Part shown: positions 21,599-33,450 of the stretch, one piece after another
How the letters are laid out: each line of letters begins with the position of its first letter
How positions within the stretch are numbered: position 1 is the first letter of the stretch
Assembly: GCA_020746875.1 (NCBI GenBank)
Contig: JAGTJL010000016.1
Coordinates: 1,860,001-1,924,000, forward strand
Direction: 5' to 3'
Length of the DNA: 64,000 nt
Origin: Rhexocercosporidium sp. MPI-PUGE-AT-0058
Lineage: Eukaryota; Ascomycota; Leotiomycetes; Helotiales
Translations under genes and position numbers: made by a program
The notes under the pieces: generated by a model
The model's database searches: none
Told to the model about the DNA's origin: nothing
Seen by the model: only the letters and a program-made list of their open reading frames with translations

Positions 21599-22684
21599 AC
21601 CACATGGCTCGACCGGTCTCAGCTTTCTTACATTTCATCACGGCCTTTATTCCGGCGGAGTGAACTGAACATATGGCAAAGTTCTTTATCATCATGGCGC
21701 TGAAGATAGATCTGGAGTTCTTGGGAAGCGTGGGTGTGGCTATTTTGCCCAAGGATTGCTTTTCATATGATACCCATGACTACTGCCACACTTTTCTGGC
21801 TGGCGCATAAGGGATTTGGTCTTTGCAACAATAGAATCCTTTTAATAAAATGCGTTCATCAGATTCGGATGCTTTCCATTCTTGAACAAATGTGGCAATC
21901 TTATTCGGATGTCAACACCGCCAATTCATGACATATGAGGCGATTGCTTGACGGGATTGCTTAACTGTGATTGCTCAGAATTAGATACAAAGCAGTATCT
22001 TTGGGTCACGATTCACAGGTAGGTCAAAATGAAACAACACTCCTCTATTCCATCCGCTCGTTAACTATAACAGCCTCAAGCTTTAACTAATCACTGAACT
22101 GGGCCAGTGAATTTCTCATCGCTTGCCGTCCACCTCGTCAACTATGACAAAAACAATCAACATCCATGAATTCTCGCCTAAAGAGAAGAACAGGCGGAGA
22201 AGCTGAAAGTCCCATCAGATGCGTTGAAATAAATAAACCTGTGAAGAACAAGTCATCGAAACAAATGAATGAAACCAGATTCAGATGCAAAAACAAAGAA
22301 AAGCTCGGCCTGATGGCGAATGGCTACATCTTTTCGTCGTATCGTATCTAATGTTGTAGTTTCTTGAAGAACAATACTTGTCCCATGTTTAGTTTAATTT
22401 CTGTTTATCAGATGCCGTGTTTTTTTTTAGGGAACTAGTTACCTGCTAGCGTAGTGTTGTATTTGCTATTTTGGTTTCTATAGGAGTTAGTTGGGTGTTT
22501 GGAGCTTGGTGGGTCGCAAAATTAAAGGGGGAGGTTTACCTGAGGAAGGCGTAGACTGGTACTTTGAATGTAAAGTGATGGTGAATGGCATAATATTTTC
22601 ATTGAGTATACTAATCTTCACGATCCTTGTTGAAGTCGAATATAACAAGAAAAATCCACGAGGACAAGGTATCTCCAAGCCAAT
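21599..22684. other. Convergent intergenic region
   Basis: This is about 1.1 kb between the DUF7918 gene and the 3' end of the surface-protein gene. It is AT-rich with short random frames and a poly-T run near 22420-22428. No gene is called. Confidence 0.5.
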
Positions 22685-23841
22685 TTACAAAACCAATCCA
22701 ACAACAATACTCAAGCCAACCACACCTACTACCGCCCAATTCCCAACAATCTTCACCGCCTCAGAATCCCGCTCAACCTGCGTCAAATTCCTACTCCCCA
22801 GCTGCGTCTCATTAGCGGTAATACACATCAACTGCGCCCCCGTCCAGCCCTGCATCCCATCCCCAACAGTAACACTCTGCGCCGTCTCATTACTCGTACT
22901 CTTCAACCACGCGACCGTAAGTACTGGCAACGCATTCAACACCGCGCGGTCATAAATCGTGAAATTCCCAGCCTCCGTGCTCTCCTTCTGCCAGCTAAAG
23001 AACGGCTCATCCTCCAACGTCGAATTACCCACATTGCTTATTGAACACCCGGGCTCGAGAGTGTTCCTCCGATCGGTGAAGTTGTTCGGGAGGAATTGGG
23101 AGGATACGGTGCCGGACCATTGGTCTTCACACGGGGAGTCGTCGCCCGTTAGACTGGTGCCGAAGAGTGAAGGGCAAGAAAAGCCATTGCGGCTTCCTGA
23201 GGCGCGGGCCGAGATGGAGGCGGCGTTGGTGGTTACGGTTTGGAGGATGTGTGTGCGGCATTCAGACGTGAAGATTGTATTGCAGGTGCCGTTTTCAGTA
23301 TTGCCTTTGTTTTTGTAGTTGGAGTCTTGGCCGAGGTCGTTGAAGACGAAGACGCAGCCTGTGTAGGGGAGGGAGGAGGCATTGGTGAGGTTTTGGATAG
23401 GGCTGTTGGAAAATCATATGTCAATTCCATGCTTTTCAAGAGTTTGGTTGCATGGGTGAGGAAGAGGTGGGGTAGGGGGAGGAAACAATAGGCAGGAACT
23501 TACTGAGTCTTCAATGAGATTGTCTCTGCGATAGCAGTTCGATTTCCAGATGTCTTGCCGTCGACTAAATAGCGGGTCCAAGTCCATGTGGACACGGGGT
23601 ATGTATCGTTTACTCGGAAGCCAGGCACTGACACTGAGCCGGAAGCGTTGTAGGTACCATTTGGGAACCATGTGCTGTCGCGGAGACCTGCCTTTGAACA
23701 ATTAGTTAAAGATTTACTGATGGCTGTGGAGCTGTTTCTTACCCGACACCTGTCATCAGTGGACTGGGTATCATTCTGCGCTCCAGTTAAGCTGAACAGA
23801 GATGCGGCTGCGAGCAATGAAAATGCCGTGGAGGATCGCAT
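22685..23841 (-). CDS. Secreted, probably GPI-anchored surface protein
   Basis: Unknown function, predicted at the cell surface. Exons are 23841-23743, 23691-23504 and 23402-22685 (introns 51 and 101 bp), giving 334 aa. The first intron has a GTAAGA donor and CAAAG acceptor. It is a multiple of three and free of stops, so a 351-aa retained form is also possible. The N-terminus MRSSTAFSLLAAASLFSLTGAQ is a clear signal peptide. The mature part has many N-glycosylation sequons and several cysteines. The last 15-20 residues (GNWAVVGVVGLSIVVGLVL) are hydrophobic and end the protein, which is the pattern of a GPI-attachment signal. No catalytic motif is seen. A single-pass membrane protein is the alternative. 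Confidence 0.75.
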
Positions 23842-24019
23842 GATGACGTTGTTTTGGATTTTTGTTATATTCCTTTCTCTCCTCAAACTGGCCGAGGACT
23901 ATATCGTGGCTCTTGTGTGCTGCTCAAGCGAGTAAACAACTAGTCAACTCAATTCGACTCCAAAATCGGCTTCAGCATTCACCAAATTCCTTCCCAAACT
24001 GGTGGGGAAGAACAGCAAT

Positions 24020-24340
24020 TTATAGCAAGTCACGATTAGTATAAATCTCCAGCGACCCTTCTATCTCCTCTTCAGATATGAGCCCTACGTGCAAGGTCAA
24101 CAAGGCTGAGCGGCCAAACCCAGCAGCAGGGTCACGTTGCGGGAGAGCCAAGTCTTTAGACCAGTCTTTAACACTGGGTGCAGACGAGCGATCGAATGAA
24201 TGATAGATCGCAACGCCGAGATAGGGAAGGCTGTGACGATCGGGAATCCACGAAGAAGCTGGAGTGATTGGGATTGGAGATTGGGATATGATCTGGACTG
24301 GCGTGAGGCACAGCTCTTTAGGGGAGGATTCTGATGTCAT
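24020..24340 (-). CDS. Hypothetical 106-aa protein
   Basis: This uninterrupted small frame has a favourable start context (CCGCC before ATG). The translation is not low-complexity and reads like a soluble acidic-ended protein (SEEEIEGSLEIY near the end), but I recognise no family. It lies 180 bp upstream of the surface-protein gene on the same strand. It could be a real small gene, a first exon, or a leftover fragment. Confidence 0.35.
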   Translation of the reverse strand: MTSESSPKELCLTPVQIISQSPIPITPASSWIPDRHSLPYLGVAIYHSFDRSSAPSVKDWSKDLALPQRDPAAGFGRSALLTLHVGLISEEEIEGSLEIYTNRDLL

Positions 24341-25016
24341 GGCGGGAAAATTGTTGTGAGTGAGGTGATGATACTTATTTGTTTACATGTGGATATGTTT
24401 GACGGGATTATTCTCATACTGAAGTATGTGACTTCAAAAAATTATTCAACATCGGAATGCAGTCATGCATTTTTGCTGAGACTCGTATGAGAGCTGTGCG
24501 AAAATTCTAGGCTCTTCAGATCGAAGACACTCTCGAAATGCCCAACTTTCAGCGAAAGAAGACTCTCAAAGGGCTACAACAAGTGAGGCTAGGCTACCTA
24601 ACCGTCGGAGAGGCAAGGTACGACCGCAGCATAAGGTTGTGGCGCGAGCATGGCTTGGTTCTTCCCCTGGTCTTGGCTACAATACTCGATCAAGTCGGAT
24701 ATATCCCCGATGTGCCGGACTTCCATCTTGGCTTACAGAAATGATACAAGTATCCAGGTATTTCTCACCATCTTATTGGGTTGTGTTTCAATTTTGTCTT
24801 TACGTACAATCCTGTTCAATCTGACTTTTTTCTTGCCTTGCTTGCCTCTCGTACACAGACACAGCCAATACAAACAAGTCATGCTGTCTGTTGCGGTTGG
24901 CAAGTTGTCTCTGATTTCACTCTTTCGTATCGAGGTCAAATCTCCCAGTACGACAAACTATTTCTTTAGTTATTTACTATATCTTCCAGTGTACTCATGA
25001 GAATCAGGCAGGTTAC
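24341..25016. other. Intergenic spacer
   Basis: This is about 680 bp downstream of the aldehyde dehydrogenase. Several overlapping plus-strand frames of 60-116 codons occur at 24538-25000, but none has start context, signal or motif support. No gene is called. Confidence 0.45.
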
Positions 25017-26513
25017 TTAGTCCTTGAAGGTAACTGTTTTCGTTCGAACCCATTCCTCCAGGCCACTGGCGCCGAATCGTCCGTAGCCACTTGATTTTAC
25101 ACCTGTTGCGAAGAGAAAATCAGTATACTATTTCCCGAAAGCAGTGCTTCCACAACTGGAAGGAAACAACTTACCACCGTGGGGTAATGCAGTCTCATCA
25201 TGCACCGTCATCCCGTTGATGTGTACTGCACCACTCTCAATTCCTCTGGCAATCCTCAATGCTCTTCCCAAATCCCTCGTGAAGACCGCAGCACTAAGTC
25301 CATATTCAGTATCATTCGCCAATTCCAAAGCCTCCTCCTCATTCTGCACAACCATCACACTGACTGTCGGTCCAAAACTCTCCGTGTAATACAAATCCAT
25401 CTCCTTCTTCGTCCCCACAACCACAACAGGCATCATCGACGCCCCCTCCCCAGCCTTCGGATCTCCATGTAACACTCTTGCCCCTTTCCCAACAGCATCC
25501 TCCAACAACTTCTTATTCTTCTGCACGCCCACGGCACTAATCAATACAGGCCTCGCACTTCCCTCCGGAGCAAACTCAGTCACAGCTTTCTTGAACGCAG
25601 CCTCAAACTCCCCCAGAACCTTTTCAAACACGATGACCCGCTCCGTACTCATACAGATCTGCCCAGCATGCAAAAAAGCACCAACAGCGCACTCCTTAGC
25701 CGCAAGTTCCAGATCCGCGTCTTCACACACAATAGCTGGCGCCTTTCCTCCCAACTCCAGCAGAATAGGCTTGAGATTCCTTCCCGCGAGCTCGGCAATG
25801 ATACGACCCACAGCCGTCGATCCCGTGAAATTGATCTTCTTGATCACAGGACTCTCAATCAGATACCGCGTGATGCTCGCTGCGTCCTCGACTCGATGCG
25901 CCACGAGATTGAGCACTCCAGCAGGGAGGCCTGCGTCGTGCAGTGCTTCCACTAGACGGTATGAGCACAGGGGACTCGATTCCGGCGCTTTGAGAACCAC
26001 GGTGTTGCCAGCTGCGAGGGGGAAGAGCATGGAGCGCATGCCGAGGACGTAAGGTGCGTTCCACGGTGCGATCGCGAGAGCTACGCCGAATGGCTCCTTG
26101 AGAACGAGAGCCGATACGCCTTCTTGCGAGGTCGTTGGGATAGTACCCTGGATACTAGAGATTCGTCCGGCAACGTCACGTAGCATGTCGGCTGTAAGCT
26201 CAATGTTGAAGTCTGCCCAGGCTGCTGCGGCGCCTGTTTCTTGCATCATGGTTTGTTTGAGTGGTTCAGTTCTGGAGGTTAGAAGATCGGCTGCGCGGAG
26301 GAAGATGTCGCGCTTCTTTGGGGGCGGGAGACGTTTCCATGCAGGGAAGGAGGATTGTGCTGCTTGGAGAGCGAGGTCAATGTCCGAGGTTGAGGCGGAG
26401 GAGAAGTTGTGTAGGAGGTCTCCTGTGGCTGGTGAGGAAACGGGGAATGAAGTCGAAGTTGGATGAGGCTTGTTGTTTATTAAGAGAGGGTAGGCTGGCG
26501 GTTGGGAAGACAT
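25017..26513 (-). CDS. NAD(P)-dependent aldehyde dehydrogenase
   Basis: Oxidises an aldehyde to the acid. Sequence flavour (FTGSTAVGR, HAGQICMSTER, NGMTVHDE) resembles the salicylaldehyde/vanillin-type aldehyde dehydrogenases, so an aromatic aldehyde is a plausible substrate (inference). Exons are 26513-25175 and 25102-25017 with a 72-bp intron, giving 474 aa, the normal family length. Key parts are present: the cofactor loop FTGSTAVG (229-236), general base Glu253 in LELGGK, nucleophile Cys287 in GQICMS, and the oligomerisation end SSGYGRFGASGLEEWVRTK, which is supplied only by exon 2. No signal peptide is seen, so it is probably cytosolic. A 20-bp palindrome lies about 105 bp upstream (separate entry). 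Confidence 0.93.
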
Positions 26514-26616
26514 GGTGGTGGTTCCTGGGTAGTCGATGTGGAGAGCGTTTGATGGCTGACTTTGAGTCTGAGTCTGACGTTGACTTTGGCTGTGACTTTG
26601 ACTGATGAGAGAGGTT

Positions 26617-26636
26617 TCTTGACTTCAGTCAAGAAG
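26617..26636. promoter_or_regulatory. Palindrome in the aldehyde dehydrogenase promoter
   Basis: TTCTTGACT and its exact reverse complement AGTCAAGAA are separated by TC. The site lies 104-123 bp upstream of the start codon. The TGACT/AGTCA half-sites resemble bZIP half-sites, and three GACTTTG words occur just downstream toward the gene (about 26556-26600). It is a candidate operator for aldehyde or stress induction (inference). Confidence 0.4.
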
Positions 26637-27754
26637 GTCCTGAATTTTTAGGGCGAGTCGAGTTAACTTGCGTTACGGATGTTCGTGGCAAAAATGGGGG
26701 AATCCAGAGTTGTGGAACTGGACCAAAGCTTTTCAATGACGTCTGCATAGGCACAGTAAGCTGAAGGGTACACAATCGAGTTCGTCACTTCCCTCTCTTT
26801 CAATCAATAAATAGAGTGAAAATTCGGACGAAGTCCTAGCATTTATGTTGTTTAAATTAGAGAGGATAATACTGTCGTCCCCACATCCCGATCTGAAAGT
26901 TCTAAAGTCTTGAAATCCGGGTCCGTGGGCCGGGACGTGGAGGCGGGGTAAAATGTATTTGTATGATAGGTCAGCCTGGCTTCTCATCAGTGACATACAT
27001 TGAAGCGGGGTTGTGGGATCCCCATATCTCGGGTCTCGTGTGAAGTCCGCATTGCTCATAATTGTGTACTCCGGGATTTTAACTCTGTGGTGGGTTTCTG
27101 TCTGATCTTGGACCCCGTCCCCATGGTGGGATGAAGGAAATGAATGACTGGCTTTCGAGTAGTATGTGAGAGGAAGTTGTAGAATCGTGTGGGTATGAAA
27201 CCAGAAACCACATGCCAAATATCGAGAAGACGCTTGTTGCGCCCCAGTTGAGAAGATATGGGTCATCTTGAGGGGTACGTAGTCGTTTTTTCGCTTCCTC
27301 GAGAAAGCGGAAAAATAGTGTTGTACCGTTTCTTATGATATTAGTGAATAATATTTAGATCGGTCGATGAATAATTACAAAATATGTCTGACATTGGGCT
27401 TTCGCTTTGCTTGTTTGTCTAGTCTATGAATGTAGACGCTATCCCCGGAAACCGAATCGCATGGCAACTATGCCGTCCGTCTTGGACTTTGCTTGATATT
27501 ATTTTGACACTTTGAGTGGTTTTCTATAGTGATTGAGCTACGGACATGTCAGACCATGGAAATCGGAGTTAATCTTGTAGAAAGAGTAATTATGCAGTCT
27601 ACTCAGGTCAGTTCATTCAGTGATAATATATTACAGTATCTAGATGCTTCTAGCTCTAGCATAATTGTTCTAGGTTAGTCTGATTAAGACTTGGCTTGTT
27701 CTTATCTGCCTGGCACCGGTACTGTGGCCGCATAGGTGGAAGTAGTACCTCACA

Positions 27755-28087
27755 CTAGCTGCTAACTGTTTCCGCCGGTTCCTGTACCATCGTTGCGTGT
27801 GGTGCATGACCCTTCGGACACATGTTGATAAATTTTACTGTGCTGGGTCCGTTGGAGCGCGAGGCGGAAAGGAGGTGAAGAGGGTATCGAGGAGGTGGGT
27901 CACGTCTGTTGATGAAATTGAGTGAGCTTGAGTTTATGTATGCTATTGTATTTGTGTTTGTGGATATTCCTAGCTGGGAGGAAATGGGGATTTGGTCTAG
28001 TGAGTCCAAAACATGCACCGAGAAGAGTGTGGATATCGCGAAGATAAGAAGACATATGTATGTCACTGTTCGACTTCTCTCCATCAT
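27755..28087 (-). CDS. Possible small secreted protein, 110 aa
   Basis: This single open frame starts MMERSRTVTYICLLIFAIST, a plausible signal peptide or membrane anchor. A polar segment follows with one sequon and a dibasic RR near residue 62, after which comes DPPPRYPLHLL. The arrangement could be a secreted precursor cut by a Kex2-type protease (inference). No homologue is known to me, and the frame could be chance. Confidence 0.28.
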   Translation of the reverse strand: MMERSRTVTYICLLIFAISTLFSVHVLDSLDQIPISSQLGISTNTNTIAYINSSSLNFINRRDPPPRYPLHLLSASRSNGPSTVKFINMCPKGHAPHATMVQEPAETVSS

Positions 28088-28824
28088 TTGAGGAGTATCA
28101 TCATACCACGAATACCGACCGAGACGGAAATAAAGTGCGGATATAGATATGAGTAAGACATGGACAGGAAAGTGATTTGGCGCTCAGTAGTGGCGTACAT
28201 AACTAGGGAAATGCGAGTATACTGAATTGCGTGCATTTCTTCTGGTTGTAGAATTTCCTTTCTGTTTGTTTACTTTCTAAGTCGCTTGGTGAATGATGGG
28301 AGGATTCAGGGGTTGGGTAGCGAGATGGCTGAGGGGAAAGCGAGGATCTGCATACTTAGAGGGTCGAGAGAAAGTAACACATCCAATAATATAACTCAGA
28401 CAAACACAACATACAGCTGTTACAGTTTTGGCATTGATACCAATCTTACTTTCGTTTTATCTTGCGATCACTAGAAAACACCGGCTGCTTCAATTGAATA
28501 TCAATTCATCGCTTTTAGCAATTATTTCATAGATCAAAATCTCGATCATCAGAACAGAATAAAACAAGGAGGATCAATCAAAATCCGCCGCGCGATCGAA
28601 ACTCCCTGAGCGATTGAAGGGGTATCCTGCCGTATGTATCATGCATGCATGCTGTCGTAACATCGTAAACATCATCTCTTCCCTCCTTCTCCTCGACTTA
28701 TGACTCTTCGTAAGCGAGTACTGTACACATCCTTCCCACCCTCCGCTTCCTCCTCCCTCCATGTAAGAGCCTAACCCAAGTTCGATCGAGCCAAAGATGC
28801 CGAGAACCCATCGACGATACTGAG

Positions 28825-30442
<1,618 letters not shown>

Positions 30443-32646
30443 GATGATGGCTACTGAAATGAGGAGATATGTGAAGTGGAGAATATCATTCAGCGACAAA
30501 TGAGTTGAAAGTCAGTCGTGAAGGAAGGCTGAAAGAAGTCAGAGAAGTAACCGGGCAACCACAGGCTTATGTAGGAGACAAAGGAATAGAACATACTTAC
30601 CTAGAGGTACCTACCAAGGAGAACAGCACTAATCTGATCACCTACCTGCATGCTGCATGACGACCCTACCTAGCAGCTTGTGCTCTTCCCCGCAAAAGAA
30701 GACATGTAAGGCAGGCAAGCAAGTAAACTGGCTCGGAGCTGTGTGCCTGAAAGAAGGAGAAACTGCTGATCGTATCTGCAAACGGGACATGACTGGGCAG
30801 TCCGCGAGGACATGGCGAGTTGTGAGAGGTGGCTGGGCTAAACTAAACGCGTCTACTGTATAGAGCTTTGCCGGTTGATCACAGCAATCACAGACTATAG
30901 AGTACTAATCGTACTTAGTGGCATCTGGATCATCAGTGGCATGTTTATGCTTCTTTGGGGCCAAAAGCCGTCCAGATCCAGGGGTCCAAGTGGCTTGAGT
31001 GGCTTCTATGAGGCGTGGATAGCTGGTGTTGGCAAACGACCTGTACCTCCCCAAGCATGTGCTCATCCTCATCGCAAGGTACCACGGACGCCCTAAAGCT
31101 TCCATGGCGCCCATTCAGCCGCGTGCGTTGTCATTGGTTGTGTATTTCCTGATTTTGTTCTGTTTTGTGGATGATTCAGCCAGCTCATTCGATGGCTTGG
31201 AGGATGTTTGTCCGATGATAGGATGGGAACGATACCACCCATGCTCCCCGAGGTGTTGTGTTGTGCTGTGTTGTTGTCACAGACCCCTGATCCAAGGCTA
31301 GACTGGGCTAGGGCTCGAATGTGTTATCGCAATATCAACGGATTATAAGATCGACAGAACGGCGTCATGACTTCTCTCTCCAACTTTCTTGCTTTTGAAA
31401 ATGGTTTATTTCACACTCCGGGCAAGACGATCCTAAGCCACCGCTAATCATCTTCTACAGTAGTCAATTGGGAATCAAATAATTTGAACCCAGCTGATCA
31501 AAAGCCTCGGGCCTTCTCAAGATCTGGCCGGCTTGCAGCATCAGGAGATGGATGATGAGAGAGAAGAAACGGGCCGAGCCAGCCAGCAAGAAGCAAAACC
31601 CCGCCCCACTTTGTCAGACTTCACATTCTCAATCGCCCAATGGAGGATATGAAGACAGAAGCTGTATATCTCCGTGCCGCACTAATACAAGTTTCTGTGC
31701 AATGCACGCAACAGCTCTTCGTATACCGATTTTATAATTGAAAGACTGTATCTGAAATAAATTGGATTTATTTCGAGACTATGAATGGGATGAGTTGTTG
31801 TCCTGTTTCCGGAGCACGAGCTCGCTTCTTCAGTCACCCCCCATGTCTCGGGTACTTGCTGAACTGGAGCTGGGCTTGGAGCTTTCCCCATACCGAGGCA
31901 TGTCAGAAACAACGATCGACAACTTAAAATTATTAGACGACACTTTAATTCGCTAAGTCTTTGTGATAGGCACTGCCTATCATCTGACTTACTTATGGTT
32001 GCATTGCGGGGTCAAAGCCGTCCAAAGCCGGAGAAGGGATGGAATTATGAATGGGGCCTGAGCCAAAGCCGGCACTTGGGAAGTCTTACCAGAGAGAGAA
32101 AAAGAGATCATTTGAACAGTCGTCAAATAGCCGTCATTAAAGGGGCCGATTACTGAGCGGATACGAGCCAGCAAGTATCCAAGAGTACATCTGCACGTAC
32201 ACTTGATGGAAAAGTACATAATCGATCAACATGGACTTCTCTCCAGCACACTCTAAAACGGCTTTTGAATTTTGGGTTTTTGAGTTTGTGCTTATGAGAC
32301 CCCCGGAATAAAGGGGTCTGTAACTGCCAGCCACGAGAACGCCATGATCCACGCTAGAAAAAGAGCGGTATTCGATGATGTGAGTACAAAGGCGGGGTAC
32401 ATCGGTTTTGGTGTCACCTTGTCGCTGATCGACCTGTACCCCCTCTCATGTGATGGTGAGAAGGGTGTAATGTTGCAGCCGCCACAGAATCATCGCTTGC
32501 AGCGGTGATCTGTGACAGTCACTATGTTTTTTTCACCCCAGCCAGCCTTGAGATAGATACTGACCCGGAGATGCCCTCAGAGATGACCTCCAGCAGCGAT
32601 GTGTAACCACGTGACTTTGGATACATCAATCATTCCTCTATGTCGT
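30443..32646. other. Intergenic region upstream of the glucanase
   Basis: This is about 2.2 kb between the glucanase start and the end of the small 93-aa gene. A 65-codon frame at 31104-31301 (plus) begins with a hydrophobic segment and has eight cysteines, but has no other support. No further gene is called. Confidence 0.45.
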
Positions 32647-32985
32647 TCAACCCCCTTGAGATGAGCTCTCGACTTTCTTGTCTCTCTCCTGCTTCGCATT
32701 CCATTCTTTCTCCTCCTGGACACGTCGGGGGATGATAGTCGGGTCCAAAAACGGCATTGGGACATCTCCTGATCTGAACTCGATGACTGCATGGCAGCTG
32801 GTAAGAATGAGTAACTTCAAGCGGATATTGAACCTTCACTCACCAGGAAATCTATCGCCCTTTCCACTCTTCACCCTAATTTGATCTTCTGACACAGCAT
32901 TCACTGTGTATGATTGAGTCCATGCTTCTCGTTTTGGAGGGAGAAGTGGTCCTTTGTAGAGCGGCCGCTTGGACTCGGAAGCCAT
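32647..32985 (-). CDS. Small unknown protein, 93 aa, two exons
   Basis: Exons are 32985-32844 and 32786-32647, with a 57-bp intron (GTGAGT donor, GCAG acceptor). The joined frame gives 93 aa starting MASESKRPLYKGPLLPPK and ending in a charged segment (RRVQEEKEWNAKQERDKK). The second exon is read in a different frame from the first, and only this acceptor gives VIEFRSGDVPMPFLDPTIIPRR, which looks like real protein. A nearer CAG at 32798 gives a poorer frame. It has no signal peptide or membrane segment, and I recognise no family. It is divergent from the Leu3-like regulator, with 465 bp between the starts. Confidence 0.5.
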
Positions 32986-33450
32986 GGCTGGGAGTTGATG
33001 ATGACCGCACTGAGAGAGGAGTGAGTGAATTGATGCAATCTGGTTTGGGAAACCCTCAGTAAGAATGCATGGCAAAATGGGATTCTCTCCGATAATTTCT
33101 TCTTCTTCTCCTGAATTGTTCCGATATCCATCCAAGTCTAAACGATCAGAGCCTCGAGTTTCCATCTCGTCCCAGCCGGTTGATGCCCCCACGCCCCTCG
33201 GCTATTATCAAAGCCTTTTCACCCAGCTTTTCTGCTTTCCTCGACCCCGCCGCCTCCCTCCGCCTCCCCAACGCATCCGCCTGCGAACGATATCGGGCTC
33301 CTCACAACACCAGACGAGCGACACCGGACACCCTCAGCGCAAACACTCAATCCAGCCGGCCTTTTTGCGAAGCGTTTGGCGGCAGCGGCAAAAGCAAATC
33401 CTCGGCAGGCAAACTCGAGTCCTTACCCTCTCCTCTCCCGTCTCCTCCGC
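32986..33450. promoter_or_regulatory. Divergent promoter and leader of the Leu3-like regulator
   Basis: Probably carries both divergent promoters. Upstream ATGs at 33065 and 33180 open long frames that overlap the main start in other frames. If they are in the transcript they would act as upstream ORFs and lower translation of the regulator (inference). Confidence 0.4.

Larger units (their letters stand above)
26514..28824. other. Intergenic region, mostly non-coding
   Basis: This is about 2.3 kb. A 177-codon minus frame (26733-27266) lacks coding character. The small secreted-type frame at 27755-28087 is listed separately. Around 27300-27700 the sequence is AT-rich without structure I can name. 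Confidence 0.45.

Noticed and set aside
26733..27266. 177-codon minus frame
   Set aside because: No domain, start context or coding-like composition; likely chance in the spacer.
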